A program made the position numbers and the translations under genes. This document shows, piece after piece, positions 43,153-52,242 of a stretch of 64,000 bases of DNA. This stretch comes from an uncultured Clostridia bacterium (GTDB lineage Bacteria; Bacillota; Clostridia; Oscillospirales; Acutalibacteraceae): assembly GCA_944384815.1 (NCBI GenBank), contig CALWUW010000028.1:62001-126000 (forward strand). Direction: 5' to 3'. Numbering within the stretch: the first letter of the stretch is position 1; every line of letters starts with the position of its first letter. The notes under the pieces are model-generated. The model had not been told where the DNA came from. It saw nothing but the letters and a program-made list of their open reading frames with translations, and made no database searches.

Positions 43153-43158
43153 TACAAT
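43153..43158 (+). promoter_or_regulatory. -10 element of the BceAB-like transporter genes
   Basis: TACAAT at 43153-43158. The -35 region 17 bp upstream (GGCGAT) is poor, suggesting an activator-dependent promoter. Confidence 0.5.
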
Positions 43159-43190
43159 GAGTCTGCAAAAAGAGAAGGAGGAAAGATTCA

Positions 43191-43955
43191 ATGAGTATTT
43201 TGCAAGTTAATGCCGTGAAAAAAATATATACCACCCGTTTTGGAGGTAATCAGGTACAAGCGTTAACCAATGTTTCCTTTGAAGTGGAGGAAGGCGAATA
43301 TGTAGCTATTATGGGAGAATCCGGATCGGGAAAGACAACGCTGTTAAATATTCTTGCGGCTCTTGATAAGCCCACGTCCGGAACGGTTCGTTTGGACGAA
43401 AAAGATCTTTCAAAAATCAAGGAATCCGATATAGCCGCTTTTCGCCGGGATCATTTGGGATTTGTATTTCAGGAGTTCAATCTCTTGGATACGTTTTCTT
43501 TGGAAGACAATATCTATTTACCGTTAGTTCTTTCGGGAAAAACTCCCGCAGAGATGAAGCAAAAAATCGTGCCTATTGCAGAGCAGTTGGGGATCGCTTC
43601 TCTTCTGAAAAAATATCCCTATGAGGTGTCGGGAGGACAAAAGCAGCGTGCGGCTGTGGCGCGGGCGCTGATTACAGACCCCAGATTGATTTTGGCGGAT
43701 GAGCCCACTGGTGCTTTGGATTCCAGATCGACGGATGAACTATTGCGATTGTTTGGCAAGATCAATCAAAACGGGCAAACGATCTTGATGGTTACCCATT
43801 CCGTGAAAGCTGCCAGCCATGCCAGCAGAGTGTTGTTTATTAAAGACGGGGAAGTATACCACCAAATTTACCGTGGAGCCAGTACGGAAAATGAATTTTA
43901 CCAGAAAATTTCCGATACTCTGACCATGTTAGCGACAGGCGGTGAGCACAGATGA
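43191..43955 (+). CDS. ABC transporter ATP-binding protein (BceA-like)
   Basis: A 254-residue ATPase of the MacB/FtsE-like group. Walker A GESGSGKTTLLNILAALDKP, Q-loop FVFQEFNLLDTFSLEDN, signature VSGGQKQRAAVARAL, Walker B LILADEPTGALD and H-loop VTHS are all present. Its start has AAGGAGG. The permease gene overlaps its stop. With BceB-like permease it would confer resistance to cell-wall-active peptides by freeing lipid targets. Confidence 0.95.
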   Translation: MSILQVNAVKKIYTTRFGGNQVQALTNVSFEVEEGEYVAIMGESGSGKTTLLNILAALDKPTSGTVRLDEKDLSKIKESDIAAFRRDHLGFVFQEFNLLDTFSLEDNIYLPLVLSGKTPAEMKQKIVPIAEQLGIASLLKKYPYEVSGGQKQRAAVARALITDPRLILADEPTGALDSRSTDELLRLFGKINQNGQTILMVTHSVKAASHASRVLFIKDGEVYHQIYRGASTENEFYQKISDTLTMLATGGEHR

Positions 43956-46006
43956 AAAAAGGAATCTACCGTACATTGGCGTGGACAGGAATCAAGAAAA
44001 ACAGGAAGTTGTATTTGCCGTATATCCTCACTTGCATGGGGACAGTCATGATGTGTTATATCATTTCTTTTTTAAGCACATCTCCCACATTCGCTAAAAT
44101 CAAAGGCGGAGAGACTGCGCAAAGCTTTCTTGGAATGGGCTTTGGCGTAATGGTCGTATTTTCCTTGATTTTTTTGTTTTACACCAATTCCTTTTTACTT
44201 CGACGCCGAAAGAAAGAGTTTGGACTATACAACATTCTTGGCCTAGGAAAGAAACATTTAGCCAAGGTGATGCTGATTGAAACATTCCTTCTTGTGGGTA
44301 TTACCCTTTTAGGCGGATTGTTTTTCGGCATTCTGTTTTCAAAACTTGCGGAACTTTTGATGGTGAAAATTCTGGGAGGGACCGTAACCTATGATTTTTC
44401 CATAGGTATTCCTTCCATTACGCAAACGGTTATTCTTTTTCTAGGAATTTTTCTCCTGATTTTCTTAAATACACTGCGTCAGATCCATTTAACCAATCCT
44501 ATTCAGCTTCTGCGCAGTGAGCAGACAGGTGAAAAGCCTCCTAAAGCAAACTGGATCGTAGCAATTTTAGGAGCTGTTATTTTGGGGATTGCCTATTATC
44601 TGGCTGTAACCATTCAGGATCCGGTAACGGCTTTACTTACTTTTTTCCTGGCAGTGGTTATGGTTGTGGTGGCGACGTATTTTTTGTTTGTGTCCGGTTC
44701 CGTAACAATTTGCCGTATTTTGCAGAAAAATAAGCGCTATTACTATAAAACAAATCATTTTGTTTCGGTTTCCTCCATGGTTTACCGTATGAAACGAAAC
44801 GGCGCGGGCCTTGCATCCATTTGTATTCTCTGCACAATGGTGCTGGTTATGGTTTCTTCTACCGTATGCCTGTATATTGGCGCGGAGGACAGTTTACGAA
44901 ACCGGTATCCTCGCAATATCAATCTGGACGTCCTCATGAACGAGACGGAATTTTCTGAGAACACTTACACGGAACAATTAAAGAACTTGACGAAAACGGT
45001 TGTGGAAGAGAACGGCACAGAGCAAACAGGTGTTTTGGAATACCGAACAGCGGCTTTGGGCGGAATAATCCAGGGAAATCAAATTCAGTTGGATCCTGAA
45101 AAGTATAGCACAACTGCTAATATTTCGGATATCTGGCAAATCTTCATTGTTTCGATTTCGGATTATAACCGTTTGATGGGCAAGGAGGAAACCCTTTCCC
45201 CGGGAGAAGCAATTATCTATACCACAAAGGAAGTAAAATACGAAGAAAGCACCATTCAAATCGGAGAAAATGTTGCTTTAAAGGTGGTAAAGCAGGCGGA
45301 TGGATTTGTAGACAACAGCGTGGATTCCATGCAGATTTTTCCTACCATGTACTTGTTTGTGCCAGACATCGAAACGGTTATCCAGCCGCTGAAAGAATAC
45401 ACTTGGGAGGGCAGCGACGAAAGCATTGTTTCTCTGCATTGGTACTATGGTTTCGATCTTCCCTGTGAGGATGCGATGCAGATTGATATACAGAATCAGA
45501 TTTCCCAAGGGATTGATGAAATGAAAAGCAGTATGGGAGAGAACGCCTTTTTTCATGTTTCTCTGGAAGGGGTGGCAAACCAGCGTGCGGATTTTTACGG
45601 AATCTACGCAGGACTATTTTTCCTGGGAATTTTGTTAGGGTTTGTTTTTATCCTTGCTGCCGTCCTGATTATTTACTATAAACAGATATCCGAAGGTTAC
45701 GAAGACCAATCCCGGTTTGAGATCATGCAAAAAGTGGGGATGACGAAAAAAGAGATTAAAAAGAGTATCAATTCTCAAATTCTTACCGTGTTCTTCCTTC
45801 CGCTGTTGACTGCCGGCGTGCATCTTGCTTTTGCATTTCCGTTGATTCGGAAACTGCTGCTGCTTTTTGGACTTGCCAATACGCCGCTATCCATCACCAC
45901 AACGGTATGCTGCTATTTGGTTTTCGCTTTGTTTTATATGCTTGTATATCGTGCTACATCCAAGTCTTATTTTTCCATTGTAAGCGGAATGCGAAACGAG
46001 GAATGA
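43952..46006 (+). CDS. ABC transporter permease (BceB-like, FtsX domains)
   Basis: A 684-residue permease with the BceB plan: several N-terminal membrane helices including an FtsX unit, a large extracytoplasmic domain of about 230 residues (roughly residues 305-540, from GAEDSLRNRYPRNI on), and three further helices with a second FtsX unit at the C-terminus. The extracellular domain of BceB-type proteins senses peptide antibiotics and signals to the kinase. Starts by ATGA overlap with the ATPase gene. A strong terminator follows. Confidence 0.92.
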   Translation: MKKGIYRTLAWTGIKKNRKLYLPYILTCMGTVMMCYIISFLSTSPTFAKIKGGETAQSFLGMGFGVMVVFSLIFLFYTNSFLLRRRKKEFGLYNILGLGKKHLAKVMLIETFLLVGITLLGGLFFGILFSKLAELLMVKILGGTVTYDFSIGIPSITQTVILFLGIFLLIFLNTLRQIHLTNPIQLLRSEQTGEKPPKANWIVAILGAVILGIAYYLAVTIQDPVTALLTFFLAVVMVVVATYFLFVSGSVTICRILQKNKRYYYKTNHFVSVSSMVYRMKRNGAGLASICILCTMVLVMVSSTVCLYIGAEDSLRNRYPRNINLDVLMNETEFSENTYTEQLKNLTKTVVEENGTEQTGVLEYRTAALGGIIQGNQIQLDPEKYSTTANISDIWQIFIVSISDYNRLMGKEETLSPGEAIIYTTKEVKYEESTIQIGENVALKVVKQADGFVDNSVDSMQIFPTMYLFVPDIETVIQPLKEYTWEGSDESIVSLHWYYGFDLPCEDAMQIDIQNQISQGIDEMKSSMGENAFFHVSLEGVANQRADFYGIYAGLFFLGILLGFVFILAAVLIIYYKQISEGYEDQSRFEIMQKVGMTKKEIKKSINSQILTVFFLPLLTAGVHLAFAFPLIRKLLLLFGLANTPLSITTTVCCYLVFALFYMLVYRATSKSYFSIVSGMRNEE

Positions 46007-46094
46007 TCTGTTCATCCACTTTTTTGTTGCTGTATCTTCGATCTTAAGAAACGCGGATTTTTAAATTCTATACCGTTAAAAGCCAATATCTCAT

Positions 46095-46137
46095 AAAAAG
46101 AGCGAATGGACGCTGGTAAGCCCATTCGCTCTTTTTT
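46095..46137. terminator. Bidirectional terminator between the permease and CCA genes
   Basis: A 15-bp stem (AAAAAGAGCGAATGG at 46095-46109 with its complement at 46122-46136), 12-nt loop and T-rich ends on both strands. It overlaps the stop of the convergent CCA gene. Confidence 0.92.
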
Positions 46138-47500
46138 ATTCCGGCAAACTGCCGGTGTTCCTTTTTTGCGTATACTTTTCTTGAACGATCGCCAATAAAG
46201 CCTCTTTTTGATTAGGATACAGGCCTTCAATTACGCCGGAAAGCAATTCCTGAAGACATTTCCCGATTTCAGGTCCTTCCGGAAGAAAGGGCAAAAGATC
46301 CCGTCCGGAGACGGCTAAATCTTTTATCGAAAAACAATGTTCTTCTTGTAAAATATCACGCAGCATTTCTTCTGCTTGTTTTAATGGAATCAGTTTTTCT
46401 TCCCATAGAGCAAGGGCGGAAGAATCCGCTTTTTGTATTTCAAAAAGGCACTGAAGTTTATCGGGCCCAAAAGCACGGAGACGTTTTTTCAACAGGACAG
46501 GATCCGGAAAAAGAGGAATTCCATGTTTCTCCACTAAAAAGGAGACCAAATTCTCTGTTTTCTTATCCGATCGAAAACGGGAAAGGACTGCCCGCACTTT
46601 TCGCAAACTCACTTTCTCATGGCCGTAAAAGTGCCCAACGCCCAAGGAATCCCGGGTGAATACTTCCGGTTTTCCGGAATCGTGAAACAGAAGGGCACAG
46701 CGAAGGGGAAAGTCGGCGGGGGAATGCTCCAAAGCGTGAAGTGTATGTTCCCAAATATCATAACAGTGATAAGGGTTGTGTTGCGGGAAATCTTTTAACT
46801 CCTTGATCTCCGGAAAAATTACGGAGAAAATGGAATGGTATTTTCGCAGAACCGTTACAGCGGCGTCACCACAAAGAAGCTTTTGAAATTCACTCCAAAT
46901 CCGTTCCGGGGAAATTGTAAGAAGCAATTCTTTCTTTTCGTACAAACTTCTTTCCGTTTCCTTTTCAATGGAAAAATTCAGCACGGAGGCGAAGCGCAGG
47001 GCTCTGAGAATTCTTAAACCGTCCTCTTCGAAGCGAGCGTCAGGAGATCCCACACAACGGATCTGCCTTTTTTTCAGGTCATCCGCTCCTTGAAAAAAAT
47101 CAATGATTTGGGAGGATTCCCCCAAGGCCATTGCGTTGATGGTAAAATCCCGGCGGGCCAGATCTTTTCCGAGCTCCTGTGTAAAAATCACCTTATCCGG
47201 ATGCCGATGGTCTTTATATTCTCCGTCTTCCCGGTAAGTGGTAATTTCCAGGGGCATTTCCGGAAAGCAGACAGTGACCGTGCCGTGAGAAATACCAGTT
47301 TCTACAACAGGGTATTGGGAAAAAGCTTGTTTGATCTGATCCGGGGAAGCAGAAGTAGTGAGATCCCAGTCGTGAATCTCTCGATTTAAAAGCAGGTCAC
47401 GAACGCACCCTCCTACGGGATATGCCTGAAAACCAGCGGATCGAAGTGTGTTTAAAGCAGAGGAAACCGAAAAGGGAATTGAATACGGCTTCTTTTCCAT
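46136..47500 (-). CDS. cca: CCA tRNA nucleotidyltransferase
   Basis: Adds or repairs the 3' CCA of tRNAs. The class II head domain shows GGCVRDLLLNREIHDWDLTTSA with the metal Asp-x-Asp, RRDFTINAMALG and GSPDARFEEDGLRILRALRFA; the middle has an HD-type segment CALLFHDSGKPEVF. Start ATG at 47500 (MEKKPYS) is preferred because AGAAG is 9 nt upstream; an ATG at 47509 sits on top of that AGAAG. The stop lies within a bidirectional terminator. Confidence 0.93.
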   Translation of the reverse strand: MEKKPYSIPFSVSSALNTLRSAGFQAYPVGGCVRDLLLNREIHDWDLTTSASPDQIKQAFSQYPVVETGISHGTVTVCFPEMPLEITTYREDGEYKDHRHPDKVIFTQELGKDLARRDFTINAMALGESSQIIDFFQGADDLKKRQIRCVGSPDARFEEDGLRILRALRFASVLNFSIEKETERSLYEKKELLLTISPERIWSEFQKLLCGDAAVTVLRKYHSIFSVIFPEIKELKDFPQHNPYHCYDIWEHTLHALEHSPADFPLRCALLFHDSGKPEVFTRDSLGVGHFYGHEKVSLRKVRAVLSRFRSDKKTENLVSFLVEKHGIPLFPDPVLLKKRLRAFGPDKLQCLFEIQKADSSALALWEEKLIPLKQAEEMLRDILQEEHCFSIKDLAVSGRDLLPFLPEGPEIGKCLQELLSGVIEGLYPNQKEALLAIVQEKYTQKRNTGSLPE

Positions 47501-47518
47501 GGGTGTCATCTTCTTTCA

Positions 47519-48280
47519 TTATGTCTCCGTGTTTTCCATCAAAAAATCAGCCGCCGCAGAAAAGAGTTGTTCCCTTTCGGATCCCAATGTACATACATGA
47601 GGACTATTCGGCAGTAAAAGTTCTTTTACAGGGTAGGGACTCTTTTTTGCAAGCTGAGCCATCTTTTCCGGACGAACCGTTTCGTCTTTGCCGGCCCTAA
47701 TCAGCAAAATAGGGCATTGTGTTTGTGATAACCCTTTTCTGGCTTTTCGCATCAGAATGGAAAGGTCCCCGGCGCAGCGGACCGGAATTTTTCTATAGGA
47801 AATATTGTATTCATTGAGAAAATCGGGAATGGGTTTGTATTCGGTTTCTTTTGTAAAGGGGCAGAAAGGCCAGAGAAATCTGGCAAGAAAGCTTTTTCGA
47901 TCATAGACAGAAAGAGCCGGAGCGATGGCAACAGCGGAATGCAGGGCATATTTCTGGCTTAAAAGCAGCGTTATCGTCCCTCCCATAGAAAGCCCAACAA
48001 CACTTACCTTCCGGCATTCTTTTCTAAGCTTTTCCAGTTCGTCCACAGCAGCATTCAGCCAGTGATACCAGCGGGTTTTCGACATTTCCTCCGGCGTAGA
48101 TCCATGCCCGGGCAAAAGAATGCCGCGAATGGTATATCCGGTTTTTTGTGAGAGAAATTTTCCCATGGGAAACAATGTGCCCGGTGTTGCGGTAAATCCA
48201 TGAATCATCAGAATACCGTGAGACTTGCTTCCTGAAAATTCAAAAGGCTTTCCATAAACATTTCCTTTTAAGGAATCCAT
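47519..48280 (-). CDS. Alpha/beta hydrolase (carboxylesterase/lipase-like)
   Basis: A 253-residue hydrolase with the oxyanion segment HGFTATPGTL, the nucleophile elbow GLSMGGT (Ser about residue 97), an acid in IRAGKDETV and His in NSPHVC. It resembles monoacylglycerol-lipase/carboxylesterase enzymes of Firmicutes. AGGAGG precedes its ATG. It is upstream of cca on the same strand with an 18-nt gap, so both probably share one promoter at 48322-48351. Confidence 0.9.
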   Translation of the reverse strand: MDSLKGNVYGKPFEFSGSKSHGILMIHGFTATPGTLFPMGKFLSQKTGYTIRGILLPGHGSTPEEMSKTRWYHWLNAAVDELEKLRKECRKVSVVGLSMGGTITLLLSQKYALHSAVAIAPALSVYDRKSFLARFLWPFCPFTKETEYKPIPDFLNEYNISYRKIPVRCAGDLSILMRKARKGLSQTQCPILLIRAGKDETVRPEKMAQLAKKSPYPVKELLLPNSPHVCTLGSEREQLFSAAADFLMENTET

Positions 48281-48321
48281 ACGCGCATCCTCCTGTCTTT
48301 TAAGAAATATCGGTTAATTAA

Positions 48322-48351
48322 AGTATACCATGAAATTCAGATAGGAAGCAA
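48322..48351 (-). promoter_or_regulatory. Promoter of the hydrolase-cca transcript
   Basis: On the minus strand TTGCTT (48351-48346), an 18-bp spacer and TATACT (48327-48322) with a TG before it (extended -10). Confidence 0.65.
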
Positions 48352-48398
48352 TAATATGCCTTTACGTATGTTCATACACTAAGCGGGAATAAATTTAC

Positions 48399-48427
48399 TT
48401 TCTTTGCAGAGAGAGTTGTGATATAAT
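48399..48427 (+). promoter_or_regulatory. Promoter of the M16 peptidase pair
   Basis: TTTCTT at 48399-48404, a 17-bp spacer and TATAAT at 48422-48427 with an upstream TG (extended -10). Confidence 0.6.
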
Positions 48428-48468
48428 GGTAGAAACTTTGATTGTATTTCGTTACGGAGATGAAGTCG

Positions 48469-49749
48469 ATGGAAAAAATTATACGCCGTTCCATTGCTGA
48501 CGGCGTTCACTTTCTTAGTATACCGGACCCTAAATTTAAAACTCTTCGGATCACCATGCATTTTTTAATGCCTATGCAGCCGGAGCTCCTTTCCGATCGG
48601 GCTCTGCTTCCGTTTCTGATGGGAAGGGCCAGCCAGGCGTATCCTGATTTTACCGTCCTTAGCCAGCGGCTGGATGATTTATATGGCGCCGGGCTGAATT
48701 CTGACGCCGGAAAAATGGGGGATGCTCAGGTTCTCTCGTATTCTATTACGGGGATTTCCGGAAAATATGCTTTTGACGGAGAAAACATGTCGGAAGCTTT
48801 AGGGCATCTTCTGGAGAACATTGTATTTTCTCCTGCTTTTGAAAACGGAGTCTTTCGCGCAGAAGATTTACGCCAGGAAAAAAGGCAGCTTTGCGAAATG
48901 ATCGATTCCGAGTTTAATGACAAAAGAGTGTATGCCAAGCGTCGCTGTGAAGAATTGCTGCATAGAGGTTCTCCTTGCGGATACAGTGCATACGGGACAA
49001 AGGAATCTATTTTACGTGCAGATCCGACACAGCTGAAAAAATGCTGGGAACAGATGCTGCGTTCTGCCCAGGTAGAAATTCTTGCGTTTGGGGACTGCGA
49101 TGTTCAGGCGATTTGTTCGCTGTTTGCGCAGGCTTTTTCCAAAGTGGACCGGTCAGGTTTTTCTCCTTTAAAAACAGAGCGGATCCCTCTTTCTCCTATT
49201 CAGCGAATGGAAGAACAGCAGGATGTTTCCCAATGCAAATTGGTTATGGCATTCCGCTCCGGTATTGCGCAACCGGATGATTTGCTGCCTGCCGCTAAAG
49301 TGATGTCAGCTGTTTTTGGGGGAACACCCTCTTCTAAATTGTTTTTGAATGTTCGGGAAAAAATGAGTCTCTGTTATTATTGCAGTGCTCAGTTTAACAG
49401 CCTGAAGGGAATTTTGTACGTGCAAAGCGGTGTAAATACCGAGAATATTTCCAAAGCTGAAAATGAGATTTTGCACCAGCTTAAAGAAATGCAGCAGGGA
49501 AATATCACAGAGGAGGAGATCCAGGCAGCTAAGCTCAGTATGTGCAACAGTCTGAATACGGTTTCCGATTCTCTGAACGCTTTGGAAGGATGGTATTTCT
49601 CTCAGGTCTATGCTTCGGAAATTATTACACCGGAACAAGCGGCTGCGGAAATTCAGAGCGTAACAAAGGAGCAGATCCAGTTTGCTGCATCTCAAGTTAC
49701 CTTAGATACGGTGTATTGCCTGAAGGAAAGAGAGGGGGAAGACAAGTGA
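48469..49749 (+). CDS. M16 peptidase family protein without the HxxEH motif (YmfF-like)
   Basis: A 426-residue M16-fold protein. The region where the HxxEH motif should be reads LLPFLMGRASQAYP and contains no zinc ligands, so it is probably an inactive partner subunit. The second half has the conserved RSGIAQPDDLLPAAKVMSAVFGGTPSSKLF region. ATG 48469 is chosen because CGGAG is properly placed. The next gene encodes an M16 protein with an intact motif, matching the YmfF/YmfH pair of Bacillus. Confidence 0.9.
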   Translation: MEKIIRRSIADGVHFLSIPDPKFKTLRITMHFLMPMQPELLSDRALLPFLMGRASQAYPDFTVLSQRLDDLYGAGLNSDAGKMGDAQVLSYSITGISGKYAFDGENMSEALGHLLENIVFSPAFENGVFRAEDLRQEKRQLCEMIDSEFNDKRVYAKRRCEELLHRGSPCGYSAYGTKESILRADPTQLKKCWEQMLRSAQVEILAFGDCDVQAICSLFAQAFSKVDRSGFSPLKTERIPLSPIQRMEEQQDVSQCKLVMAFRSGIAQPDDLLPAAKVMSAVFGGTPSSKLFLNVREKMSLCYYCSAQFNSLKGILYVQSGVNTENISKAENEILHQLKEMQQGNITEEEIQAAKLSMCNSLNTVSDSLNALEGWYFSQVYASEIITPEQAAAEIQSVTKEQIQFAASQVTLDTVYCLKEREGEDK

Positions 49750-51026
49750 GTTTTACGGAAAAAGTTGTCAGCCCTCTGGCAGGGGACTACTATTATAAAA
49801 TCCATCACGATTCCGGGCTTGTAATTTATGTGTATCCCAAAGAACACAACAATTCCACATTTGCAGTATTTGGTACACGGTTTGGTTCCATCAATACAAA
49901 ATTCCGCATACAGGGTGAAACGGAAATTTACCGTGTTCCGGATGGGATCGCCCATTATTTGGAGCATAAATTGTTTGAAAGCGAAGAAGGAGACGCATTT
50001 TCCAAATTTTCAAAAACAGGCGCTTCCGCAAATGCTTATACTTCTTTTGATACCACTTGTTATCTTTTTTCCAGTGCGCAAAATCTATATGAGTCCCTGC
50101 AGATCCTTCTGGAATTTGTTCAGGATCCGTATTTTACGGAAGAAAACGTAAAGAAAGAGCAGGGAATCATTGGGCAGGAAATCCGAATGTATGAGGATGA
50201 CCCTCAGTGGCGTGTAACATTCAATATGCTGAAAGGAATGTACCATACGCACCCTGTGCGGGAGGACATTGCAGGAACGGTAGACAGTATTCGTGCCATC
50301 ACGCCGGAAAATCTCTATTTGTGTTACCATACTTTTTATAACCTGAAGAATATGGTGCTTTCCATTGCAGGAAAAGTAGATCCGGAAAAAGTTTTGGAGA
50401 TTTGTGATAAGGCATTTCATCAGCAGGAGACACCTGAAGTGGAACGTATTTTTGACCGGGAGCCGGAAACGGTGTGCACTCATTATGTGGAGCAGAACCT
50501 TTCCGTATCCATGCCTTTGTTTCAGCTGGGGTTTAAAGAAAAAGCGGGTGAGCAGCTGATTCCGGTAAAGCAGTTGGCAGCCCGGGAAATTTTACTGGAG
50601 ATTCTGGCTTCGGATTCTTCTCCACTGTTTCGGTGTCTTTTGGATAGCGATTTAATTAACGAAAATTCGTTTGATTCGGAATTTTTTGAAGGGCCTGGAT
50701 ATGGAGCATACCTATTTTCCGGAGAATCCAAAAATCCCCGAGCAGTTGAGAAAGAAATCTTAAAGGAACTGGAAACGGTTCGAAAAGAAGGATTTTCTTC
50801 TGAAACCTTTTTGCGAGCCAAAAAATCTGTCTATGGCCGGAATATTTCCGCTTTAAACAGTGCAGATTCCGTAGCCAATTCTATGGCTTCTTTGGCTTTT
50901 TCCGGCAGGGAGCTTTTTGCCTATCTGCAAGCGCTACGGGATGTGGAGCTGGAAGCGGTATTGGAGCAGCTTCAGCAAGGTTTTGATCCTGAAAAACGCG
51001 TGTTGTCCGTTATTTATCCTGAATAA
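49746..51026 (+). CDS. M16 zinc peptidase (YmfH-like, active subunit)
   Basis: A 426-residue M16 peptidase with the inverted zinc motif HYLEH in DGIAHYLEHKLFES near residue 70 and a downstream Glu in VKKEQGIIGQEIRMYEDD. Start is GTG 49746, overlapping the stop of the preceding gene; GGGGGAAG is upstream. M16 heterodimers cleave peptides of limited length inside a chamber. Substrate unknown. The next gene is lgt after an unusual stem-loop. Confidence 0.93.
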   Translation: MSFTEKVVSPLAGDYYYKIHHDSGLVIYVYPKEHNNSTFAVFGTRFGSINTKFRIQGETEIYRVPDGIAHYLEHKLFESEEGDAFSKFSKTGASANAYTSFDTTCYLFSSAQNLYESLQILLEFVQDPYFTEENVKKEQGIIGQEIRMYEDDPQWRVTFNMLKGMYHTHPVREDIAGTVDSIRAITPENLYLCYHTFYNLKNMVLSIAGKVDPEKVLEICDKAFHQQETPEVERIFDREPETVCTHYVEQNLSVSMPLFQLGFKEKAGEQLIPVKQLAAREILLEILASDSSPLFRCLLDSDLINENSFDSEFFEGPGYGAYLFSGESKNPRAVEKEILKELETVRKEGFSSETFLRAKKSVYGRNISALNSADSVANSMASLAFSGRELFAYLQALRDVELEAVLEQLQQGFDPEKRVLSVIYPE

Positions 51027-51030
51027 AACC

Positions 51031-51070
51031 AAGCGGATTTCCTGCCGCGCGGGAAAATACAAGCCGCTTA
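51031..51070 (+). other. Nested stem-loop between the M16 gene and lgt
   Basis: Outer arms AAGCGG (51031-51036) and CCGCTT (51065-51070); inner arms TTTCC (51038-51042) and GGGAAA (51051-51056), no T-run. It may be an attenuator or mRNA-stabilising element rather than a terminator. Confidence 0.4.
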
Positions 51071-51098
51071 ACAGCGCGGAGAATGATGGGGGTTGTTT

Positions 51099-52193
51099 AT
51101 GTATACTGTAGAATTTCCAAAATTAGGCTGGGAGTTTCAAATGAACCCGGTTGCGTTTACGATCGGAAACTTAGAGATCCGTTGGTATGGCATTTTGATC
51201 GCGTTAGGTTTCTTATTGGCTTTCGGTTACGCTCTGAAAAGCTGCAAAGCTATGAAAATTGATGAGGATAAGCTGATCAACTGTGTGATCGTCGGCATGA
51301 TTACCGGCATTATTGGAGCCAGGCTCTATTATGTGCTGTTTTATCCTGGCAGCACGTATATCGACAACCCTTGGCTGATTTTCGATCTTCGCCAGGGCGG
51401 ATTGGGGATTTACGGAGGAATTATCGGCGGGCTACTGGGCGGAGCCATTGCTGCACGTATTTGCAAGCTGAGAATAGCTCCTGTTTTGGATTTGGCATCC
51501 CTTGGTTTTCTCATCGGACAAGGCATTGGCCGTTGGGGCAATTTTGTGAATCAGGAAGCATTCGGAGGTGCAACCGATCTGCCCTGGGGAATGCAGAGCT
51601 CTGCTACAGAAGCTGTTATTGCCGGAAGCCCGGTGCATCCCTGCTTCTTGTATGAATCTTTGTGGTGCCTTCTTGGATTCCTCCTGCTGCATATTTTTAC
51701 CAGAAAGTTCAGAAGATACGATGGACAGACTTTCCTGCTGTACCTTGTTTGGTATGGTATTGGCCGCTTTGTAATTGAAGGCTTGCGGCAGGATAGCTTG
51801 CTGACTCCGTTTTTGGGGCTCCGAGTCTCTCAGGTAGTAGCGGCAGCCACGGCTTTGTTTGGAGTAGTGCTGCTGATTGTCTTTATGAAGAGAACTTCTC
51901 TTACCGGGTGCGGATCCAAAAAAGTTATGGCGTTGTATACCGTTAAAGATGAGGTTCCCGGTGAGGAAGAAAGCATTATTTTCGCAGGAGTGGATCCTTC
52001 TGAGCTCAACTGGGTGGACGGTGACGCTCTGACAAGTGAAGATCCGGAAGAGAAAGATCTTCAGAATGAAAATACGGAAAACGGTTCCGAGAATGAAGAA
52101 ACAGCGGATCACTTACCGGAAGAACCCGGGGAACAGGAACCGGAGCTTGCTTCGGAAGAAAATGAAAGCGATACAAAGAATATCGGGGAATAA
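51099..52193 (+). CDS. lgt: Prolipoprotein diacylglyceryl transferase
   Basis: Adds diacylglycerol to the lipobox Cys of lipoproteins in the membrane. Seven hydrophobic segments, the N-terminal GNLEIRWYGILIALGFLLAF and the signature GRWGNFVNQEAFGG are typical. After about residue 270 a long, mostly acidic extension of some 90 residues follows (VPGEEESIIFAG, DPEEKDLQNENTENGSENEE), which is not part of the enzyme core. The ATG is 6 nt downstream of a possible TTG start. Confidence 0.95.
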   Translation: MYTVEFPKLGWEFQMNPVAFTIGNLEIRWYGILIALGFLLAFGYALKSCKAMKIDEDKLINCVIVGMITGIIGARLYYVLFYPGSTYIDNPWLIFDLRQGGLGIYGGIIGGLLGGAIAARICKLRIAPVLDLASLGFLIGQGIGRWGNFVNQEAFGGATDLPWGMQSSATEAVIAGSPVHPCFLYESLWCLLGFLLLHIFTRKFRRYDGQTFLLYLVWYGIGRFVIEGLRQDSLLTPFLGLRVSQVVAAATALFGVVLLIVFMKRTSLTGCGSKKVMALYTVKDEVPGEEESIIFAGVDPSELNWVDGDALTSEDPEEKDLQNENTENGSENEETADHLPEEPGEQEPELASEENESDTKNIGE

Positions 52194-52242
52194 GAGCTAA
52201 AAAGTCTCTTTGAAGACCTCGTTTCAGAATGGAGAGAAACAA

